Source of the DNA: Symsagittifera roscoffensis
Lineage: Eukaryota; Xenacoelomorpha; Acoela; Convolutidae
Direction of reading: 5' to 3'
Length of the DNA: 64,000 nt
Assembly: GCF_963678635.1 (NCBI RefSeq)
Contig: NC_087067.1
Coordinates: forward strand, 50,214,233 to 50,278,232
The notes under the pieces were generated by a model. The model was not told the DNA's origin. It searched no databases and was given only the letters and a program-made list of their open reading frames with translations. The translations under genes were made by a program, and so were the position numbers. Each line of letters begins with the position of its first letter. The stretch's first letter is position 1. Below, one piece after another: positions 34,190-47,096 of the stretch.

Positions 34190-37100
34190 CGATAGTCCAG
34201 ATGACGAAGAGGTTTACCGCTTCCTCATAGATGCATCCGATAAGAGAGGGCAGCATGATTTTTGCAAAAACTTACTTGTAAATTTGTTTGAATCCGGAAT
34301 CAGTCCATGCAAAGCAGAATTCCCAGATATAAAAATCAAAAGACAAATTATTGAACATTATTTGAAAAATATATGTAACTTAACACAACAATATGGAATC
34401 TACACCATAGAGTTCAGCACACCAAATACGAATCATCGTAAATATGTAATTCAAACAGATGATCTTGAATTAGAATTTTCAAAAGTATTCCTAGAATATA
34501 TCAAAAGCATACAATATCATAATTCACAAAGAGCAAACTCAATATTCAATAATAAAGTTTTTGCAATAATATATACCTATATCTCTATATTAGAAAAAAC
34601 AGAATTTCAAAGTATCTCACCAACTGAAACATCCAAACATACAAAAGTACGAAATGAAATTACATTATTTTCAATTTTTCTACACATAATCAAAGAAAAT
34701 TTCACTAAAGATGATGTTTCAAAACACACTAAACATGACTTACAAAAATTTTTGGCATGGTTTATAATAGATTATTTCACACATAATTTAGACTTAATTT
34801 CACAAGCAAGAAAAAATTTCAGACCTCAAAATTCAAATGATGACACTGCCATTACAGAACAATCAGACTACGTTTAGGACCCTGAATGGTCTCATCCTAC
34901 ATTTATAAATATCCCACAATCTATCTCAAGTCAAGCAATAAGTACAATATCTTATCACAGAGATTATGTAAAAGTAATACCACTAACCATTGACGCAACA
35001 CCTTTAAATTATAATACATTTTTACCTGATACACGAAATAACAGCTTAAATTCAACCGTTATACACAATGAAAACCTTAATGGAACTAGAAATCTTACAC
35101 AACAAGATATTCAAACACCATCACACTTCATAAATGAAGAAATTGTCCAAACAACAACAACTACACAACAAAGTATTTCACCAATACACCCAAATTTAAC
35201 AACACCAAGAAATACAAATACTTCACTGGCACAAGTAACCTTACAATCAACCGTTAAACCTTCGGTTGCTCCAAAATATTCACATATGGATTATTAAACA
35301 TATAGACCAATGACAATACCGTCAAAAACACGAAAATCATTCACAGGCAACACCTTTGCAGAGCATAAATATAATTATGCTCACAAACAAAGTACAAATC
35401 AACCTTCCCAAAAAAACACACAAAATTTAAATCACGTATGTTCTCATTATTGGAATCTCCCGAAAACATCAACAAATTCAGTAAATTTTCCAGATAATCC
35501 ACGACCTACATAGGATTATACTGAAAATTACCCATTTTTCCAACAAAATAAAAAAATAACCAACATACACCATTTAATACAAACTATTTATCATCCGATG
35601 AAGATGATTATCATCAACCAGATATTTTTGCACCATATACTAAAGAATATTGCACACAAAGACCACGACAACCTCAACCATCTCGAAATATGAAAATTTA
35701 CCCACAAAACCCAACAGATGTACAATATCCACAACAAATGCATATATAAAATTCATTTAACACACAATCTTTTCAACCAATACAACCACAAAATCCAATG
35801 TCAATGCATTCTTATCAACCAACTCAAATGCAAAATGAAATACCGCTTCCATATTACCTTCAGCAACACGAAATAATAAAAAATCAACTTTCAAATTTTT
35901 CGCAAATGCCAAATGCCGCAGAATCACTACAGATGACAATGAATCCATACCTCATGGGTGGATCATCAATAACATCCAATAAACCACTGATGGTATTTAC
36001 AGGAACAGATCCTGAATATTCTGTAGAAGATTATTTAAATGCAGTAACAGCAAATTTAATTTTAAATATAGGACCTGAACCAATTAATACGCCACTGCAT
36101 CAAAATTGGATACATAGACGCACCGCATTGATACAAACAACCTTAGATGGCGCAGCTCAAAAATAGTTTTCAGTATTACCTATAGTAATAAAATCAGACT
36201 GGAAAAGATTTACACAAGAATTTTCAAAAATGTTTGACTCCGAAAAAAATAAACAACACCAAAGAGTTTTATGTAATGAAATTCGCAGATTACCAAACGA
36301 AACCATCAAACAATTAGCAGTACGCATCGAAACTTTAGTTCGAAAAGCATATTCACTTAATACACATGACTATAAAAACACAAAAATGACAGAAATTTTA
36401 ATGATGACCTTAACACCTCAATAAAGGAAAATAGCAATAAAAAAGAGAGCATCTCATCCTTCCTCAATTCGAGAGCCAGATTTAAATTTTCGAAAACTAG
36501 TAGATAAACTAGAGCAAGTGGAAATCACAATGAAACTTGAAGAAACAGAAAATCTAAAACTACAATATGTTAATCGAATTGAAACAAACACTACACATAT
36601 AAATAACATACAGGAATCAGATAAAGACCTAATTGAAAAAATCACTGAAATACTAAATATCTATGAAAAACATCCAAATTTTAAAGGCAAACCATCCTTC
36701 AAAAAATGGTGTAATTATTGCCGACGATACGGACACAGTATTTCCGAATGTAGACAAAAACAACAAGATAATCAGAATAAACCTCAAAAGCATAAAGAAC
36801 CAAATAAATCGTTCTATCAATATATGAAAAAAGATCAAAGTCTACCAAACAAACATATATATAGTAATAACAGTTCAGAAAAACCACTTCCGAACAACAC
36901 CAATTACACAAGGAATCAATCACCATATAACTCAAGTTATAGAGGAAGATCACCAGAACGAAGAAACACACAAAATTCTTCACAAAATAATTATAATCGA
37001 TCAAATAGTCAAAATAACTATTCAAGATCAAATTCCAATGCAACACAATTTGTTTCTAGATCCAATTCCCAATCAAACCCAAGAAATAAACATTGTTCCA

Positions 37101-37360
37101 ATAATCAATCACGAAACTCACCATACAACAGAAATAGAAACTATTCACATAATCGAAATAAAAGTTATTCGAACAATCGAAATCAGAATTACCCGAACAA
37201 TCGATCAAGAAATAACTCGTATTATAAATCAAACTATCACAGATCAAATGACAATTATCAAAACAGATCACGGAACAATTCACAAAATCGAAATTCAAGT
37301 TATAAAAATCAATAAAGAAATTATTCCCAGTCACCACATTGAAATAATAACCATTAAAAT
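34170..37360 (+). pseudogene. gag: Gag of large element, with stops and one frameshift
   Basis: ATG 34,170 opens an acidic start (SHTQSDDSPDDEEVYRFLI). The frame continues past TAG 34,875 and TAA 35,296 to about 35,550, then shifts. The second frame passes stops at 35,747, 36,164, 36,422 and 37,313. A capsid-like segment (VFTGTDPEYSVEDYLNAV, then WKRFTQEFSKMF, then ETIKQLAVRIETLVRKAY) resembles Ty3 retrotransposon Gag. A CCHC knuckle (CNYCRRYGHSISEC) lies at about 36,710-36,760. A long Asn/Arg/Ser/Tyr-rich tail follows (36,900-37,315). Total length of about 1,060 codons is roughly twice that of ordinary Ty3 Gag. It packages RNA and forms the capsid in the family; this copy cannot. Confidence 0.8.
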
Positions 37361-38330
37361 AAATCTAAACATCGATACAGAAGTAGTACACCAAAACATC
37401 AAAGACATATTAATCAAGTACAGTCAAATGAAGAAACAACATCAGACCCCCCAGGTGTTGATGACACAGGAAGTAACGAACTACAACTAAATCAAATAAA
37501 CTGTGAATCATCAGATACAGAAAGTGATACAGAAAATACTATCTCCGTAAATATGATAACAGTCGAAAACGACTATGAACCTATCATAAATGAACAACCT
37601 TTTACATCACATATATATGAAAATCAATTGGAATTCCTTCACAATTATTATATTGAACCCATCGATACTACACAAACTACACAAGAAGTAAAGGAAATTA
37701 ACACGGTAATTAAACCCGATGAAAAAGACAAAACGAAATGTTCAAACACAAATCATGTTTATCAAAATATACAAAAAGAACAACCCAGAGAAAAAATTTG
37801 GACAATACCATTTTTCTTAGAAAGTCCAAGAAACAAAGGGTTTCAACCACCAGATCTTGAAATTGACTTTTTAATTGATTCAGGAGCAGAATCAAACATA
37901 ATTAATATTTCCACATGGAATGAAATCAAAACATTACATCCAAAATTAACGCCTCTTGCAACCTCTAGTAAACTAGCAGCAGCACAAGGATCAACATTAG
38001 TAAATTATGGAAAAATTCAATTATTCCTTCTCCCCACAAGAACAATGGAACAAAAAAAAATTCTAAACAAACCATTTAAACAAATATTTCATATAACTGA
38101 TATTAAGCACAATATCATTGGCATACCGTTCATATCAAAATATATACCAACAATTAACATCTGAAATAGTAAAATACTAATCAAAGATAAATACTCAAAA
38201 ACAAAAAATACAGCTCTAACATTTTTTCAAAGATTAAATGAACAACCACCATTCTTCTCAAAATTTTATCCAATATATAACCAACAACGAAAACACCTGA
38301 AACCATTATCAGGAAAAATATATATAATTT
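37361..38330 (+). pseudogene. pro: Protease of large element, in the Gag frame
   Basis: Continues in the same frame as Gag, past TGA 37,346 and TAA 37,358. An acidic linker (SSDTESDTENTISVN) precedes a retropepsin-like domain with DFLIDSGAESNIINIS; the catalytic DSGA is at 37,877-37,888. The second protease signature appears as HNIIGIPFISKY. A TGA at 38,162 ends the best open piece, and the frame changes again near 38,335 before RT. It would cleave Gag-Pol. Confidence 0.8.
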
Positions 38331-38334
38331 TTCA

Positions 38335-39830
38335 ATAAAACAAGTTCACCAGTATGATAAAGGTCAAAATAAACTACAACTTTTTATGTCAGACTTTGAA
38401 TTTAAACCTATTCACAAGTTTTTCAAAATCACGATCTCATCTAAAAAATATTTGAAAAACACGAATTCCGACATCATTTCGTTACACGTGTATAACAATA
38501 CACCGTATCAAGTAACATTACCCTTAGGACTTTTAGGATATTGCAAAACAAACGCTACAATCTCACCCATATATGAAGTAGCCTACCGCGTAAATAATAT
38601 ACTCCAATTATTAGATATTTGCCAATCCACAATTCTTGACGAAGAATTATCCATTAATAACATAATAAGCAATGAAAAGAGAAACACAGATTATTTCACA
38701 AAAACACCATATTTTAAACCAACGTTCAATATAACAAATACACAAAAGAACAGCAAAAAATTTTAACAATGTTTAATTTTGAACACTCACAAATTACACA
38801 AATCGAATTTGACAAACTAGCAAAACAACCGTTAAAATATTCAACAGTCTACGCAACATCAAAATTTGACGTTGGGAAAATCAGTTCATTGCTACATCTC
38901 ACGTTAAAACCTGACGCAGTTTTCAAAAAACAAAGAGCTAGTAAAGTACCAATTCATTTACACGACAAAGTAAATAGATTACTTGATATTTTACAACAAT
39001 ACAAAATTATCTCACCAGTAAATAAAGAAGAACAACCAAAAGGTAACACATTTATTAACCCTGTTATCATTCTAGAAAAAAAAGAATCCTTAAAAATAGT
39101 TTTAGATGCTAGATACCTCAATTCACTAATTGACGAATCGAAATGCAATTGGCCTATTGAACCAATACAAGTTATCTTAACAAAAATAAACGAAAAATAC
39201 TTTAATACCGCAGATATGAAAAGTGCATACAATCAAATGCCACTAGATGAACAATCACGACGTTTAACAAAATTTGTTATTGGAAATCAACAATATGAAT
39301 TTAACCGCCTATTCTATGGAATTTCCATAGGACCAGCAGAATTTTCAGCTTTTATGAGTAAAATTTTTAGACCACTAATACTCCAGAAAAACGCAATCAC
39401 CTATTTGGATGATGTTTTTATGCAATCACAGACAAAAGAAGAAATGTTTACAGTTTTAGAGCACTATCATAAAATACTTCAGAACGAAAATCTGAAGGCC
39501 GCCCCCGATAAATCACACTTCTTTTTGACACGAGTTAAATTTTTAGGACATAATATAGAAAGAAACACAATCACTCCATTAAAATCACGCATTGATGCTA
39601 TTCAAAAACTTCAACCACCAACAAACAAAAAGAAAATCCAAGAATTCCTTGGAATTTTAAACTTCTTAAGTAAGTACGTTTATAAAATGCAATTATATTT
39701 AAGACCGTTCTATAATATCATCAGACAACAAAATAATTTTGAATGGACCACCAAACATCAAACACGATTTCAAGAAATTAAAACCTTTTAACTGAACAAA
39801 TTTCAAACACAATTCCAGATCCAAATCAAC
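38335..39830 (+). pseudogene. pol: Reverse transcriptase of large element
   Basis: The RT N-terminal part (38,386-38,766) and core (38,769-39,791) are separated by a single-base indel in the AGCAAAAAATTTT run; copy 1 is continuous at this point. Key motifs are SLKIVLDARYLNSLI, FNTADMKSAYNQMPLDEQSR, FYGISIGPAEFSAFMSKIF, YLDDVF (catalytic Asp pair in 39,402-39,413) and KFLGHNI. The core is 340 codons without a stop. A second indel near 39,790 (AAACCTTTTAACTG) shifts into RNase H. Domain type is Ty3 RT. Confidence 0.92.
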
Positions 39831-40348
39831 CATTCTATGCAATGTGCGATGCTTCAAATTTTGGCATCGGCGCAGCATTACTACAATCACATAGTGGTAC
39901 AAACAAAATGAACCTTATATCAGCAAATTCCCGATTATTCACACAAGCAGAGCTACGACTCTCAACTCTAATGAGAGAATGTACAGCTATAATTTATACA
40001 CTTACAGAATATGAATTTCTGATACTTGGATCAAAACATCCAACAGTTCTATTCACAGATCATAAACCAATCATTTTTCTCTTTACACAAAAGTCAAATC
40101 CCAATCACCGAGTTTATAGATTTCAATTAATTCTAATGAAATTTCCAAGCTTACATATAGTTTGGACAGCAGAAAAGAATCTTGCCTTACCAGATACATT
40201 AAGTCGAAATACACCACCTGAATTACTTACACGAAAAACTACAGTTGAAATACCAAAAAATATAAAATTTTACCTTGCAAAAGACGAAACATCACCCCGA
40301 CTAGAATGCAAATATTCAGTAAAAACTGACATTGACCCTTCACAATAA
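39831..40348 (+). pseudogene. pol: RNase H of large element
   Basis: Open from after the indel to 40,348. Motifs CDASNFGIGAALLQ (first Asp), RECTAIIYTLTEYEF (Glu) and LFTDHKPIIF (third acidic residue) identify it, ending with LALPDTLSRN, the usual junction to the tether. RNase H degrades the RNA template after reverse transcription. The domain itself looks intact, but its frame differs from both RT and the following segment. Confidence 0.88.
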
Positions 40349-42365
40349 ATAACCTACAGCATTTCCCACTTTACTTGGATTGCCAAAATAATCACTACGA
40401 AGTTGATCTACTAGGAACATCAACTTTCAAACCAATTCCATACTCACAATGGATAAAAAATAACACACAACAAAAACGAATAAAACAACACTCGCATAAA
40501 AAAGACTTTTTTCAATTAATTCAAAAAGAAAATTTAACTGATAAAATAAATTTATCAGGACCACAAACAAATGATTCAAAATACACAATAAATCAAGTTT
40601 TTGACCTCCATGACCCACTTGATACAATTCCCCTATCAAAATTAGAAATTGAAAATATTTTTCTCCCTCCAACAGACAAAATTACACTTGAACTCTTGAA
40701 ACAATATCAAAATCTTGACCCAGTAATTAGACAACTAAAATCATGGCACATATACAAAACTAAGCCCGTGAAAGCAGATACCGTAATTTTAGGAAATAAG
40801 ACACTCCTCCGATATTTCCGAAAATTTAATCATACAAAATTAATGAAAAAACAGACCTTCTAGAATATCAATTAAATGATTCTAAAGTTCCCTGTCTCCC
40901 TTTAAATATGATACTAATAGCTTTTAACATTTCACATACACAAAATACTAAAAGACACTCTGGATCAGAGAAAACATATTCAAACTTTACACAAAATTTT
41001 TATTTCCCAAAAGCACCAATTTGGATAAAAGTATTATGCAATGATTGTATAGTATGTCAGCTAAATAAACCTTATCCAAATCAAAAACAAATAGCACAAA
41101 AACAAGATTTTAAAGGACAAAGTTTATATTTTAACCATCGTATTTCATTCGATACAAAAGGACCAATTTCACCATCCTCTGAAGGAAACTCCTACATTAT
41201 GGTAATTGTTGATGCATTTACACATTATGTAGCACTCAACCCAGTACCACATTGTAATGCTTATCATGCTTACACAACACTTTATGAACACTGGATAGCT
41301 AAATTCGGATTACCCGAAATCTTAGTTACAGATAACGGTACAGAATTCATAAATAATGAAATCATCACACTATGTCACTTATATAACATCAAACATAAGT
41401 CACGTACATCTCATGCACCTTGGACAAACGGTTTAGTCGAAGGTATGAACCGTTCACTACAAGAATATCTTAGATGTATCATAAATGGAAATGATACAAG
41501 ATACACAGAATGGTCAGCAGATGTAAAATTATTTCCCTTAGCATATAATTCACAAATTACGACAACTCTAGGAATGTCACCATACGAAATGGTTTTTAAT
41601 CAGAAGCCACGTAAACCAATTATGTTTACAGCAAACTCTCATAAAAACGCACAAGGTTAGTGCTAACCAAATAAAGACTCAGTTTGTTATAACCTACCTT
41701 TACACACGCATGATGAAGATCATTTTCATCACCCACAAATCCTTAAATTAGCCTCCGGTACACACACTGAATGGATTTTAAATAGAGATAAAAAACACAA
41801 TGAAATTTACCAAGGAGTAACAAAAAAATTGTTACAAAGGCAAAACATTAACGAACAAATTAATTCACGCTTTACACCAGCCTCAGATTTAAAAATTGGA
41901 ACATTTGTCCTAATACCTCATTTTAATACACAAAAAGGACTTTCTAAAAAATTACAACCCCTTCGCAAAGGACCATACCAAATAATTGCCAAACCCATTC
42001 ACGTAACATATAAAATCACCGATTCAGACCAAAAAGAAATTGTACAACATCGGAAAAATCTATTGCCTTACTACCCAAAAGAGTACGCACTACGCGAATT
42101 AACTCAATTATATTCTTTCACAGGTTTAAAAGTTATTCAAAATCACCCACATACGGAAAAAGAAATAAATGAACAAAACGACATTCACCATGGAAAACAA
42201 AATAAAAAACCGACTACAACTCAAAACAATACAAAAAAGCTAGATCAAAAAATACCTCAAAAAGAAAGGAAAAATAGGAAAATGATAGAAAAAATTTTAT
42301 CACAAGAACAAAACGAGAAATCAGAACAAAAAGAGTCATCACGACTTAGAAATCAACCACGTTAA
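40349..42365 (+). pseudogene. pol: Tether and integrase of large element
   Basis: A tether piece (40,375-40,863) precedes integrase. Counting from 40,908, a His pair (SHTQNTKRHSG) and Cys cluster (CNDCIVC) give the zinc module. D82 (FDTKGP), D142 (TDNGTEF) and E178 (LVEGM) give a D-x59-D-x35-E core. TAG 41,656 and TAA 41,662 lie in a region where copy 1 encodes GYCQTSKES. The C-terminal part (41,829-42,365) has LRKGPYQI, the GPY/F signature, and a Gln/Lys/Asn-rich end. No chromodomain is seen. It would catalyse strand transfer with 4-bp staggering, matching the CCGG duplication. Confidence 0.9.
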
Positions 42366-43173
42366 AACTACAAAACATTCATCCCACAATCTAAAATATT
42401 AAAAAAAATTGAATTTCAAAAACAACTTTAATTTTAAAATCCTCGCACCTCTTGATCATATTGAATTTTTCAAAATAACATGCTGACAAAAAACGCAACA
42501 ATTTTAGTTCGCAATTAGCCAATAGGATTCATTCAATCCGTCACCTTCTATAACTATAACACCAACCTATTAAACGAAAGATATTAAACTCCAGGCATAT
42601 CTATAACTATAACTTTACAACCTCCAGGTCAAAAATAAGCAAACTTTTCCCAACTTAGACCTCAAAAACCCCCCAACCAAAAATGATAAATTAGCCTAAA
42701 GTAAAAATACGACCGTATTAATTTCGCCTAAATTACAAAAATTGCAAAAATACCGCAGATCACCTGACAAATAAAAATAAAGCAAAGAGGACCTTCCGAA
42801 CACCATAAAATTAGCCCCCAACATTTTTTCACAAAACTCAACCCACTTGTCTAAAAATCAATAAATAACTCGACCACACTTGAAAATTGCCCCAATCAAC
42901 AAAAAATATTCGACCAAGAAATCATTTCTTAAATGCTCTTCTCTCGATCAGTCAATATCTTTAAAAATAAAATTTTTCAACATTTTCATAAACTTTTTCA
43001 CAATACTTAAACTTTTATTCATATTTCTTTTTGATACCTTTGAAGCTTTTATAAAAATTTTAATCATTTTTTGCAACATTTTTTAAATTTTCTACTCCCT
43101 ATTTGAAATATATCTCCAACTTTCCCAAATCATTGACCATATTCACAGGTACGACAACCCAAAGTTTATTTAA
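42366..43173 (+). other. Pol to ORF-B spacer, non-coding
   Basis: No plausible gene in 808 bp; the open frame at 42,880-43,086 is unconvincing. A possible 3' splice site (TTGACCATATTCACAG, ending 43,149) lies 24 bp before the ORF-B start, where a spliced subgenomic RNA for the downstream genes might begin. This is inference only. Confidence 0.4.
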
Positions 43174-44510
43174 ATGATACGAACAATTTTTAGTAGAACA
43201 TATATTTTTTTACTATTTGTAATTTTTATAACATTTTTATCATCCCTAATATTGACAATGTGCAAATGTATAAAAAAGGCAATAATCACATTCGCCTTAG
43301 CAACAACCCTTTTAATTCTTTTCCTTGAAGAAAACTACAATAAACATAAATTTTTTCACTAGGAAAAATCAATCAGAATACCTTCAAAAACTGCTAACCA
43401 ACAATCACACAGTCAGTCTTCACCGACATCATCCCAAGAAAACCCGACAATACCTACAACTACCCAAAATCCCCAAACCTCCACACGAATTTCTTTCCAA
43501 GATAACCCATACACTTTTGAAGAACGACACGCTCGCTTATCCGAACCATTAGAACCAGTTCAGCCACAAGCACCCCTAAGTGAACCAACATATAACTTGT
43601 ACCCAACATTACCACAAGAATTAAGTAGAATAAGAAACATTAGTCAAAACCAAAATACAGTTGAAATAAATAGACAAATTATACATCCACGACGAAATAG
43701 AAATTTTCAAACCCCCCGAGTTCATTTTGATATACCCCAATCCCCATCACCAAGTACTCCAGAAATCCCAACAAATAGCATGTTACCAGAAACCCCTACA
43801 CTTCTTTCACAACGTAGCACCTCAAGTATACCCTCAGATTACTTAGGTTCAACACCAACATCTGAACAAATACGTGACAATCCCTTTAACCTCCCCCCAA
43901 CCAAACATCACGACTACCATATTGGACAACACACTCATTCACACAAGGTGAACCAAATTTAATAAATGACCCAATAGATATTTCTATGGATACAACAACA
44001 TCATTATCACTACCAGAAACATTATCACTACCATCAACACCATCAATAAGCCAGATTTCACCGACGCCTTTCCCCCTAAATTTTCCAAATAAGCTCGACG
44101 CTAGATATCGAGAACAATCATCAACAAACATCCCTTTAAGATTAGATTGGAACACGTTCACAGCACCCCCATCATTATTTGGACAACATCCAGAAAGTAA
44201 CCGACTCCACAATTGGGCACTCCATAGACTACAATATAGACAAGACATCCACGAAGACATTCGTGACCATAACATCCAAATACTTCAACAAAATAGTCCA
44301 CAATTAAAATTCGAAATCACGATTAAACTTAACAACATTGTTCAACATCCTTACCCATTAAACCCACCCAATATAACAGCTCAATCGCTACCACCACCAT
44401 TTATAACAACTGAAGTAATATATAAGTACGACAGATATACCAAAAAGACAATTGGTTACATCACATTTTATAACCCATACTCAGGATTATCATACACATG
44501 TATATTCTAA
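43174..44510 (+). pseudogene. ORF-B: proline-rich protein with N-terminal hydrophobic segment
   Basis: ATG 43,174 begins IRTIFSRTYIFLLFVIFI and a second hydrophobic stretch, then TAG 43,360 in the same frame. A Pro/Ser/Thr/Gln-rich region follows (SSPTSSQENPTIPTTTQN), and one frameshift lies near 43,900. The last 170 codons (43,986-44,510) contain a more ordered region (WALHRLQYRQDIHEDI; ITIKLNNIVQHPYPLNPP; TIGYITFYNPYSGLSY). The stop overlaps the start of Env by 13 nt. I do not recognise the family. The layout (hydrophobic N-terminus, disordered middle) suggests a membrane-associated accessory protein. Copy 1 has lost this gene. Confidence 0.55.
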
Positions 44511-47096
44511 AAAAATTGATATTTCAACAAATCTTTTTTCCAATATTTTCCGATCAGAACACAAATCCTTCTCCCCGCACAGGACCCCAGGACTTATTAG
44601 TAACACACTACGATTGTGAAGAAAATGAACAAAAAACACTACACAAATATGCAATAAATAAAGTATCACAATGCGAAACAGAACCACAAGCTATAGAAAC
44701 TACAAATGTAGTAGCGACACTGTATTCAAAAGCCCGAGCAACAACAGTCGCAGGATATAAATTTACAGCAACATTTTCCGAAAAGAAAGTACATTGTTCA
44801 CAAGTTTCAAACGGAAATAAAAACCGACTTGACCACGAATCATTCTACCAAAGTAATATAGAACGACTTCTACATCTAAATCCCGATGATTGTAAAAACG
44901 AGCTACTCAGACTAAATATCACAAGAAAAAAAACCCCGACAGAAAACTAGTATATTTTCAAGTCTTTGCCGATTCTGTACATCAAGCAGAACTTGAAAGA
45001 TATCAAGGACATATAAAACTAGATGAAAAACACCCAAACAACGGCGCACACGGAAGATTAACTTATGACATACACGATAAGCACTGGATACCACACATTG
45101 GTATGAATAATCCATCAAACTGCAAAGCAGACACAAAAAATAAAGGATATCAAGAAATAATGTTTTTCGATTGGAAAAAACAACTCGAAAAAATACAACT
45201 CACACGAGATTTATCCGACAACACAATGATCTATCAAGGAATTAGATTACCTTGTAAAAACGATCAAGGTTATTGTGATCCTAAAACACGGACACAAGCA
45301 ACAATTGTTTGGTTTCCCGAAGATACATGCACAACATTTCAAGTAGCAAAAATACACGCTCGAATGATAAAATTTCACGAAAAATATTTTTTAGAATCAA
45401 TTCCATATGAACAAGTCCATCCATCACGAAAACAATGTACTAATTTCCGAAAAATCCATAATATAGAAAATAAATTAACACGTTTCCAAATATATCAAGA
45501 AACAGAAATCGCATGCAAATACAGGAACCCACTTTACAAAACACAATATTCTGAAATACTAGTTGAATACGAAAAAGGTTTCGACATGACCACTGGAAAA
45601 ATAAAATTTGACCCTTATGCCACAGGTCACCCTCTAAACGAAGGAACAGTTAACTTTCAAAAAAGCAATGTTCAACCTGGTGGAAAACTAAAGCCACATG
45701 ACACTAGAAGTACACGTTTACAAGAACTATCACTAATGAATAACACTTATTTTGGTAATATCTACTATGATATTCACTTAGATATGAAGTTAGACTACAC
45801 GATTAGTCGAATTTTTCAAGAAATGTCACTCTCCGAATTAGAAACACTTCACCAACTATGCGAATTAGAAAGGACACAAATCCTACAATCACTCGCACTA
45901 GCAGTATTAAAAATACCCTACGCAGGATATTTATTATCAGGAAATAGATCAAATTTTCTAGATTACGAAGGAAACATTTTATGATTTTATACTTGTACCA
46001 AAAAAGTATCACCACTATATGTTTTTGAAGATAAACGCTGCTATAAAAAAATCCCTATATTTTAAAAAATTAAGGTACATTTTGTTGACACACTTTCACG
46101 ACGAACATATTTTTGGGATACCGCAGTCCCATGTGGATCAAAAAATAGCCATAATTTAGTACAATTGAAACCTGATGAAGAAAATATTATCTTCTTACTC
46201 CATACCCTACGTTAATGCAATCACTCCAAAAATTTTCACCCGAGAGCATCAGAGCTATTGCTCGTAATCCAAATATTGATTTACAATCAATTGGAATATA
46301 TTCAAAATCAGATATCCAACACCACATTAGAACACAACGATTCCAAGAATTATTAACATGGACACTATACAAAGACAATCAATTGATCAAAACTTACGAA
46401 AACTTGCCAAAACCGCAGGATTTGCAGATATTTATACAAAAGATTATAGCGGATATTTTAAAGACATTAAAGACTATATATATCTAAACGGTGAAAAACA
46501 CAGACCACAAAATATTTCACCTATAAATATTTTTAGCTTTGTTACACTAAAAAATGAAATTCTCGATTTTCTAGGATGGCCCTATTACATCTTAGAAAAA
46601 TTAACTATCCTACATGCAATGTTTAACTTTATAGGATTTCTTTTTTCACTTTTAAAAGGACTCTATAACACATGCGTTATACACACAAGTAAATAGACAA
46701 GCAAGTGTAGCACGCATACTATTTGCAGGATTTTTTGGAATTTTTTCTTCATCAATAAACAAAATTCTTCTAGACGCACAAATAAAAGAATATAATACAA
46801 AAATAGCGACAAGACAGAAAACGTACGAAGAAAAACATAATAACATAGAAATAACACCTACCGCACCACAGTTGCCACCCCTACCACATAACCATCCATT
46901 ATCCTTAGTCCCACGTAATTTCCGAAACCTAGCAAAAACACATAACCCAAATTTTAGACCAAATATATCGCAAAGTCCCATACAACATATAATGACACAT
47001 CATTCACAAGATGATAATACATATGAACAAATTATAGAACAACCCCATACCACCGCTTTTCAGTCTCAAAACAATCAATTTTTTAGCCCACGATGA
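44498..47096 (+). pseudogene. env: Env-like membrane glycoprotein gene, broken
   Basis: The start ATG 44,498 opens MYILKKLIFQQIFFPIFS, signal-peptide-like. The ectodomain is spread over two frames (44,498-44,950 and about 44,940-46,213), with a frameshift in an A-run near 44,930 and in-frame stops at 45,982, 46,063 and 46,211. Cysteine-containing blocks include NDQGYCDPKTRTQATIVWF and YVFEDKRCYKKIPIF. Two hydrophobic segments near 46,570-46,760 and a polar tail end at TGA 47,094-47,096. Position after pol and topology indicate an envelope gene. The VW/C and CY..IP blocks recall gB-like glycoproteins of Jingchuvirales and of some env-bearing retroelements, from memory and unverified. It is non-functional as it stands, and the first-copy ectodomain is absent. 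Confidence 0.65.

Noticed and set aside
34170-38340. TAA and TAG read as glutamine (ciliate-like code) across gag
   Set aside because: Frameshifts and TGA stops occur too, the host genes end in TAA, and copy 1 shows sense codons or independent breaks at comparable places. Decay is simpler.
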